This document shows, piece after piece, positions 6,034 to 9,987 of a stretch of 9,987 nucleotides of DNA (position 1 is its first letter; each line of letters begins with the position of its first letter). The DNA is taken from assembly GCA_050743125.1 (NCBI GenBank), contig JBOGEB010000163.1:1-9987 (forward strand). Reading direction: 5' to 3'. Below the pieces are notes generated by a model. The model did not search any database. It was given only the letters and a program-made list of their open reading frames with translations, and was not told where the DNA came from. Both the position numbers and the translations under genes were made by a program. Source of the stretch: JBOGEB01 sp050743125 (GTDB taxonomy: Bacteria > Actinomycetota > Nitriliruptoria > Euzebyales > Egibacteraceae).

Positions 6034-6255
6034 GTGCAGCAGCCAAACGAGCGCTACCGCGGAAGCGCTGAGGACAAGGCTTTTGCATCCGAGTATCTTC
6101 AGAATCTGCGGAGCATCGCTCTGTCATCCCTAATTCACACAAGTCGGCACATGACCCTTGAAGAAGTTCTTGATTCTAGACTCGAGAGGCTCATCGATCC
6201 AGATTTGTTTGCATCAACGGTCTCCGCAATAGAGCGTTACTTAATCTATAAATCG
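6034..6255 (+). pseudogene. Unrecognised ORF fragment in an A/T-richer insert
   Basis: From GTG 6034 the frame reads QQPNERYRGSAEDKAFASEY, LQNLRSIALSSLIHTSRHMT, LEEVLDSRLERLIDPDLFAS and TVSAIERYLIYKSG, a believable helical protein of about 75 residues. A TAG at 6016-6018 closes the frame upstream. Codons use A and T far more than any neighbour (for example TCTAGACTCGAGAGG and TTACTTAATCTATAAA), which points to a different origin. After about 6255 the same frame runs into the next gene out of phase, giving an arginine-rich tail to 6438 that is not meaningful. So this is the N-terminal part of a foreign gene fused at its 3' side. No family recognised and no clear ribosome site; GAG at 6024-6026 is weak. 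Confidence 0.4.
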
Positions 6256-7256
6256 GGGCCGGCGAGCACGGCGGCGCTGACCGCGACGCGCAGCCGGACA
6301 GCGAGGAAACGGCCACGAACCGAATCCGGTTTCTGCAGAAGCTGGGCGCAAGCGGTACGGCCGTGCTGTTGGATCAGGCCGCCAAGGCGTCGGCGCAGCT
6401 GTCCCAGCGTCTGGAGGAGTCCAACACCGGCCCGGTGACGATCGAGCACCTGCAGCTGCGGGTCGCCGGCTTCGCGCGCAGCTGGGAGCACACGCCGAAC
6501 GAGCAGATGTTCGGCGAGGCGCTCGACCAGCGCCGCCAGGTCGCAGCCCTGCTGGAGGGCCGCCAGCCGCGCGCGCAGCGGCAGCAGCTGCACCGGATCG
6601 CTGGGCAGCTAACGGTGATGCTTGCGGGCTGCTCGTTTGACGTCGGCGGCTGTCCCGCCACGTACGCGCACTGCCTGACCGCCGCGCAGCTCGCCCGCGA
6701 GACCGGCGATGACGGGCTGCTCGCCCGCGTCCGGATGTGGCAGAGCACGGCGGCGTTATGGGACCACGATCCCCGCCTGGCGCTGCACTACGCGCAGGAC
6801 GTGCGGCGCGCGTGGCGGGCCATGCCCGCCGAGGCGGCCAGCGGTGGTCCCGACGACGCGGTCATCGGGGAGCCTTGGAGCCCGGGAGTGTTGGAGCTGT
6901 ACACGGGGATCACGCTGCTGTGGCTCGGCCAGGCTGATCAGGCTGAGCCGCACGCCCGGCAGGCGATCGCCTGCTACCGGACGGCTCCGCCTGTTCTGGC
7001 CTCGTCGGCGAACCATTCGCAGGCGCAGATCAATCTGGCGATCTGCCTGGCCGGTCAGGACCAGCCCGACGAGGGCATGAAGCTGGCCAGCGAGGCGGTC
7101 GGGTTCAGCCGCGGCGACCTGGAAGCCAACCTGCAACAGGCCAGCGAACTCCTCGCGGCGCTGAAACCCGCACATCGCGACCTGCCGGCAGCCCGCGACT
7201 TGGCCGAGCGACTCCGGTCCCCCCGCACCCCCAGCGCAGCGCCCAACCCCGGGTAG
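6255..7256 (+). pseudogene. N-truncated XRE-type regulator, C-terminal helical-repeat half
   Basis: A clean high-GC frame of about 333 codons beginning right after an in-frame TAA at 6249-6251: NRIRFLQKLGASGTAVLLDQ, LQLRVAGFARSWEHTPNEQM, LHRIAGQLTVMLAGCSFDVG, then TPR-like pairs such as YAHCLTAAQLARETGDDGLL, LELYTGITLLWLGQADQAEP and INLAICLAGQDQPDEGMKLA. This matches the C-terminal part of actinobacterial XRE-family regulators, in which an HTH of about 70 residues is followed by a TPR-like ligand- or peptide-sensing domain. The HTH is missing; foreign A/T-richer DNA ends precisely where it should be. GTG 6363 could start a 297-residue product, but no ribosome site precedes it. Stop at 7256 is 36 bases from the convergent mfd stop. 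Type from pattern memory; confidence in the truncation is higher than in the exact family. Confidence 0.6.
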
Positions 7257-7292
7257 CCCTCCCGCCCCGCGCGATGCAACGATGTGCCCCGC
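7257..7292. other. Convergent gap between regulator fragment and mfd
   Basis: Only 36 bases separate the two convergent stops. It has no hairpin with a T-run on either strand, so any terminator for mfd would have to lie inside the regulator remnant. Confidence 0.5.
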
Positions 7293-9987
7293 CTACCGCC
7301 GTTCCGCTGCGGAGCCCCTCGTAGCGGGGCGGGGAGGGGAGAACAGCGCGCCGAGCCGGGCGGCCGTGAACCCCACCAGATCCCCGCCGCGCGGCATCGG
7401 CAGCTCCAACGCCGACGCGATCGCGTTGTACACCGCGGTCGGGTCCGTGCGCGCCAGACGCACCTCCTGCCAGTCGGCCAACACCACCGGCGACACCCGC
7501 ACCGTCCGCCGCGGCGTCGTCGCGATCTCCGTGACCCCCCACCGCCGCGCAGCCGCCCGCAACGCCGCCACCGCCAACAACCGCTCCGCCGGCGGCGGCA
7601 TCGGCCCGTACCGGTCGACCAGCTCCGCGCGCACCGCCTTCACACCCCTGCTGTCACGCACCGCGGCGACCTTGCGGTACGCCTCCAACCGCAGCGCCTC
7701 GTCAACGATCCAACCCTTCGGCAGATGCGCGTCCACCGGCAGGTCGACCGTGACCTCCGGCTCCGGGACCGCAGGCGTGCCCTCACGCAATTCGGTGACC
7801 GCCTCGGCCATCAGCTGCGCGTACGCGTCGAACCCGACCGCCGCGACGTGACCGGACTGGTCCGCGCCCAACAGGTTCCCCGCGCCGCGGATCTCCAGGT
7901 CACGCAGCGCGACCGACAGCCCCGACCCCAGCCCGGTGTGGAGCGCGACCGTCTCCAGACGCTTGTGCGCCTCCTCGGTCATGCTGCGGTGCTCGGGGTA
8001 GAACAGGTAGGCGTAGCCGCGCTCGGCCGCGCGGCCGACCCGGCCGCGGAGCTGGTGCAGCTGCGCCAGGCCGAGCAGGTCCGCGCGCTCCACGACCAAC
8101 GTGTTCGCGTTCGGCACGTCCAGACCCGACTCCACGATCGTCGTGCACACCAGCACGTCGAACTCGCGCTCCCAGAACGCGACCATCACCTTCTCCAGCA
8201 GCTGCTCGGGCATCTGCCCGTGCGCGATCCGCACGCGCGCGCCCGGCGCGAGCTCGGCGACCCGCGCCGCCGCCTGGTCGATCGTGCCCACCTGGTTGTG
8301 CACCCAGAAGACCTGGCCCTCCCGCAGCAGCTCGCGGCGCACCGCGAGCGCGGCCAGGCGCTCGTCGTAGGGGCGGACCTGCGTGAGGACCGGCTGGCGG
8401 TCCTCCGGCGGCGTGTCGATCGTCGACAGGTCACGGATCCCGGTGATCGCCATCTCCATCGTCCGCGGGATCGGCGTCGCGGTCATCGTCAACACGTCGA
8501 CCGACGTGCGCAGCCGCTTGATCCGCTCCTTGTGGGCGACGCCGAAGCGGTGCTCCTCGTCGACGACGAGCAGCCCCAGGTCCTTGAACGCCACGTCCGC
8601 GCTGAGCAGCCGGTGCGTCCCGATCACGACGTCGACCGTGCCGGCGGACACCCCGTCGAGGATGCCGCGCTGCTCGGCGGGGCCCGCGAACCGCGACAGG
8701 ACCCGGACGTCCACCGGGAACCCGGAGAACCGCTCGGAGAACGTCTCGCCGTGCTGCTGCGCGAGCAGCGTCGTAGGCACCAGCACCGCGACCTGCTTGC
8801 CGTCGAACACCGCTTTTGCCGCCGCCCGCACCGCGATCTCGGTCTTGCCGAAACCCACGTCGCCGCAGACCAGCCGGTCCATCGGCAGCGGCGTCTCCAT
8901 GTCCCGCTTGACCTCGTCGATCGCGGCGACCTGGTCAGGGGTCTCGGTGTGCGGGAACGCGTCCTCCAGCTCGGCCTGCCAGGTCCCGTCGAGGCTGAAC
9001 CCGTGACCCTGGGCGTGCATGCGCGCCTGGTACAGCCGGACCAGCTCGGCGGCCATCTCTCTTACTGCTTTTCGGACTTTGGTCTTCGCCCGCTCCCAGT
9101 CGCCCCCGCCCAGCCGCATCACCCGCGGCTGCTCCCCCCCGACGTACCTCGCGATCGCATCGACCTGGTCGCTCGGCACGTACAGCCGGTCGCCGTCGGC
9201 GTACTCCAACACGACGTAGTCGCGCGTGACCGTGCCGGTCGCCTGGCCGGTGACGGCGCTGGCCGGCCCCCGGATCTGCCGGGTGACGATGCCGGCGTAA
9301 CGCCCGACCCCGTGCGCGCGGTGGACGACCGGGTCACCAGGCGCCAGGTCCACGACCGTCCCGCCCGCCGCCCGCCGGCTCGGCAGCCGCCGGGCCGCGC
9401 GCGAGCGGCGGGGCCCGAGCAGGTCCCACTCGCCCAGCACCGCCAGCCCCAGCCCAGGGCTGTGGAAACCCTCGCGGAGAGGGGACTCGACCACAGCGAC
9501 GCCTCGAGCAGCGTCGGCGCGCCCGCGGACGGGAGCGGCGACGCCCTCGTCTCGTAAGACCTCGGCGAGCCGCAACGCGGGACCGTGACCCTGCGTGGTA
9601 AGGACGACCGTGGAACCCTCGGCCGCGAGGCGACGGACCGTCGCGGCGACCGCGGCGACATCGCCGCGGAACGAATCCCACCCCAGACCAGGCACCGCGA
9701 TCTCCGCCCCTTCACCCGCGAACGCGCCGAGCTGCCACACGCCCCCACGGGCACGGCGCTCCACCCGCTCCCAGTCGGCAAAGCCGGCGTCGCCGGCCAG
9801 GACGCCGTCGGAGGCCGCCCCCCAGCCCGCGACGAGCAGCTCGGCGGCCTGCTCCTTGAGGTCCGCGGCCCGGCCGGCGACCCGGACCGGGTCCACGACC
9901 GCCATGCCCGCGCCCTCGGGGAAGAAGTCGGGCAGGTAGGCCGGCGCCGGGTGGAGCGTCGTGACGAGCGCCTCCGCGCCCTCGAAC
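7293..9987 (-). CDS. mfd: Transcription-repair coupling factor Mfd (5' end outside window)
   Basis: An ATP-driven translocase that pushes stalled RNA polymerase off DNA lesions and recruits UvrA for nucleotide excision repair. The frame is open from the window's right edge (FEGAEALVTTLHPAPAYLPD) to TAG at 7295-7293, about 897 residues. Mfd is usually about 1,150-1,220, so roughly 270-320 N-terminal residues (the UvrB-like domains) lie outside. Visible in order: the RNA-polymerase-interacting domain (APGDPVVHRAHGVGRYAGIV, DYVVLEYADGDRLYVPSDQV, about 9350-9150), the Walker A GDVGFGKTE (about 8840-8865), the DEEH box VVDEEHRFGV (about 8540-8570), motif III TMTATPIPRT (about 8460-8490), the helicase motif VI GRVGRAAERGYAYLFYPEHR (about 8000-8050), and the C-terminal regulatory domain (AYRKVAAVRDSRGVKAVRAE). 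All key residues look intact. ATG 9905 is internal, not the start. A diverged partial copy lies at 267-520. Confidence 0.95.
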   Translation of the reverse strand, partial: FEGAEALVTTLHPAPAYLPDFFPEGAGMAVVDPVRVAGRAADLKEQAAELLVAGWGAASDGVLAGDAGFADWERVERRARGGVWQLGAFAGEGAEIAVPGLGWDSFRGDVAAVAATVRRLAAEGSTVVLTTQGHGPALRLAEVLRDEGVAAPVRGRADAARGVAVVESPLREGFHSPGLGLAVLGEWDLLGPRRSRAARRLPSRRAAGGTVVDLAPGDPVVHRAHGVGRYAGIVTRQIRGPASAVTGQATGTVTRDYVVLEYADGDRLYVPSDQVDAIARYVGGEQPRVMRLGGGDWERAKTKVRKAVREMAAELVRLYQARMHAQGHGFSLDGTWQAELEDAFPHTETPDQVAAIDEVKRDMETPLPMDRLVCGDVGFGKTEIAVRAAAKAVFDGKQVAVLVPTTLLAQQHGETFSERFSGFPVDVRVLSRFAGPAEQRGILDGVSAGTVDVVIGTHRLLSADVAFKDLGLLVVDEEHRFGVAHKERIKRLRTSVDVLTMTATPIPRTMEMAITGIRDLSTIDTPPEDRQPVLTQVRPYDERLAALAVRRELLREGQVFWVHNQVGTIDQAAARVAELAPGARVRIAHGQMPEQLLEKVMVAFWEREFDVLVCTTIVESGLDVPNANTLVVERADLLGLAQLHQLRGRVGRAAERGYAYLFYPEHRSMTEEAHKRLETVALHTGLGSGLSVALRDLEIRGAGNLLGADQSGHVAAVGFDAYAQLMAEAVTELREGTPAVPEPEVTVDLPVDAHLPKGWIVDEALRLEAYRKVAAVRDSRGVKAVRAELVDRYGPMPPPAERLLAVAALRAAARRWGVTEIATTPRRTVRVSPVVLADWQEVRLARTDPTAVYNAIASALELPMPRGGDLVGFTAARLGALFSPPRPATRGSAAERR

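Noticed and set aside
7313..7333. GCCCC/GGGGC hairpin as an mfd terminator
   Set aside because: It lies inside the mfd coding end, before the stop in reading direction, has no T-run, and a five-pair G/C stem is common by chance in this DNA.
7284..9557. 757-codon plus-strand open frame
   Set aside because: It is wholly antisense to intact mfd and its product is almost only R, H, D, P, L and V, the usual antisense shadow of a GC-rich gene.
1..9987. General sequencing error as the cause of all frameshifts
   Set aside because: mfd (about 2.7 kb) and the HTH-Nudix gene (1.7 kb) contain no frameshift, and the shifts cluster in genes that also carry truncations or insertions. Single shifts such as that at 1285 still need confirmation.
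1..9987. tRNA attachment site, integrase or CRISPR array
   Set aside because: None was found by eye on either strand. The direct repeats flanking the island are mfd-derived and too diverged to be a fresh attachment-site pair.

Overview
High-GC DNA with strong G/C preference at third codon positions, GTG/TTG starts, a WhiB-family regulator and a typical actinobacterial Mfd. This points to an actinomycete, but genus cannot be read from the window. The region looks like an accessory island full of broken genes, lying beside a housekeeping gene.

Layout, left to right. 1-270 (-) is an internal piece of an MFS transporter running off the left edge. It is joined directly to 267-520 (-), a diverged and frameshifted fragment of mfd; the matching stretch of the intact gene lies 9,250 bases to the right in the same orientation. 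554-1069 (+) is a small class I methyltransferase. It overlaps by ATGA with a second methyltransferase of the THUMP-like family (1066-2406), broken twice: by a 1-base frameshift near 1285 and by a 164-bp palindromic MITE-like element at 1629-1792. 2482-2810 (+) is the N-terminal quarter of a family-4 glycosyltransferase, frameshifted and cut off. A divergent pair of units follows. On the minus strand, an intact HTH plus Nudix-like protein (5007-3319) is coupled through TAATG to a cupin-like protein (3319-2966). On the plus strand is an intact WhiB-like regulator (5241-5555), with a tandem direct repeat between the two. After wbl come two short frameshifted genes (5552-5990), an A/T-richer foreign piece (5991-6255), and the N-truncated C-terminal half of an XRE-type regulator (6255-7256). 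Finally mfd (9987-7293, -) fills the right third, with its 5' end outside the window.

How it fits together. The intact genes (HTH-Nudix, cupin, wbl, the small methyltransferase, mfd) sit among at least six damaged ones. The uninterrupted 1.7-kb and 2.7-kb frames argue against general sequencing error, so the damage is most likely real decay with several illegitimate joins. The best candidates for something undescribed are the palindromic element inside the methyltransferase gene and the coupled HTH-Nudix/cupin pair. I found no tRNA, rRNA, CRISPR array, integrase or transposase gene.
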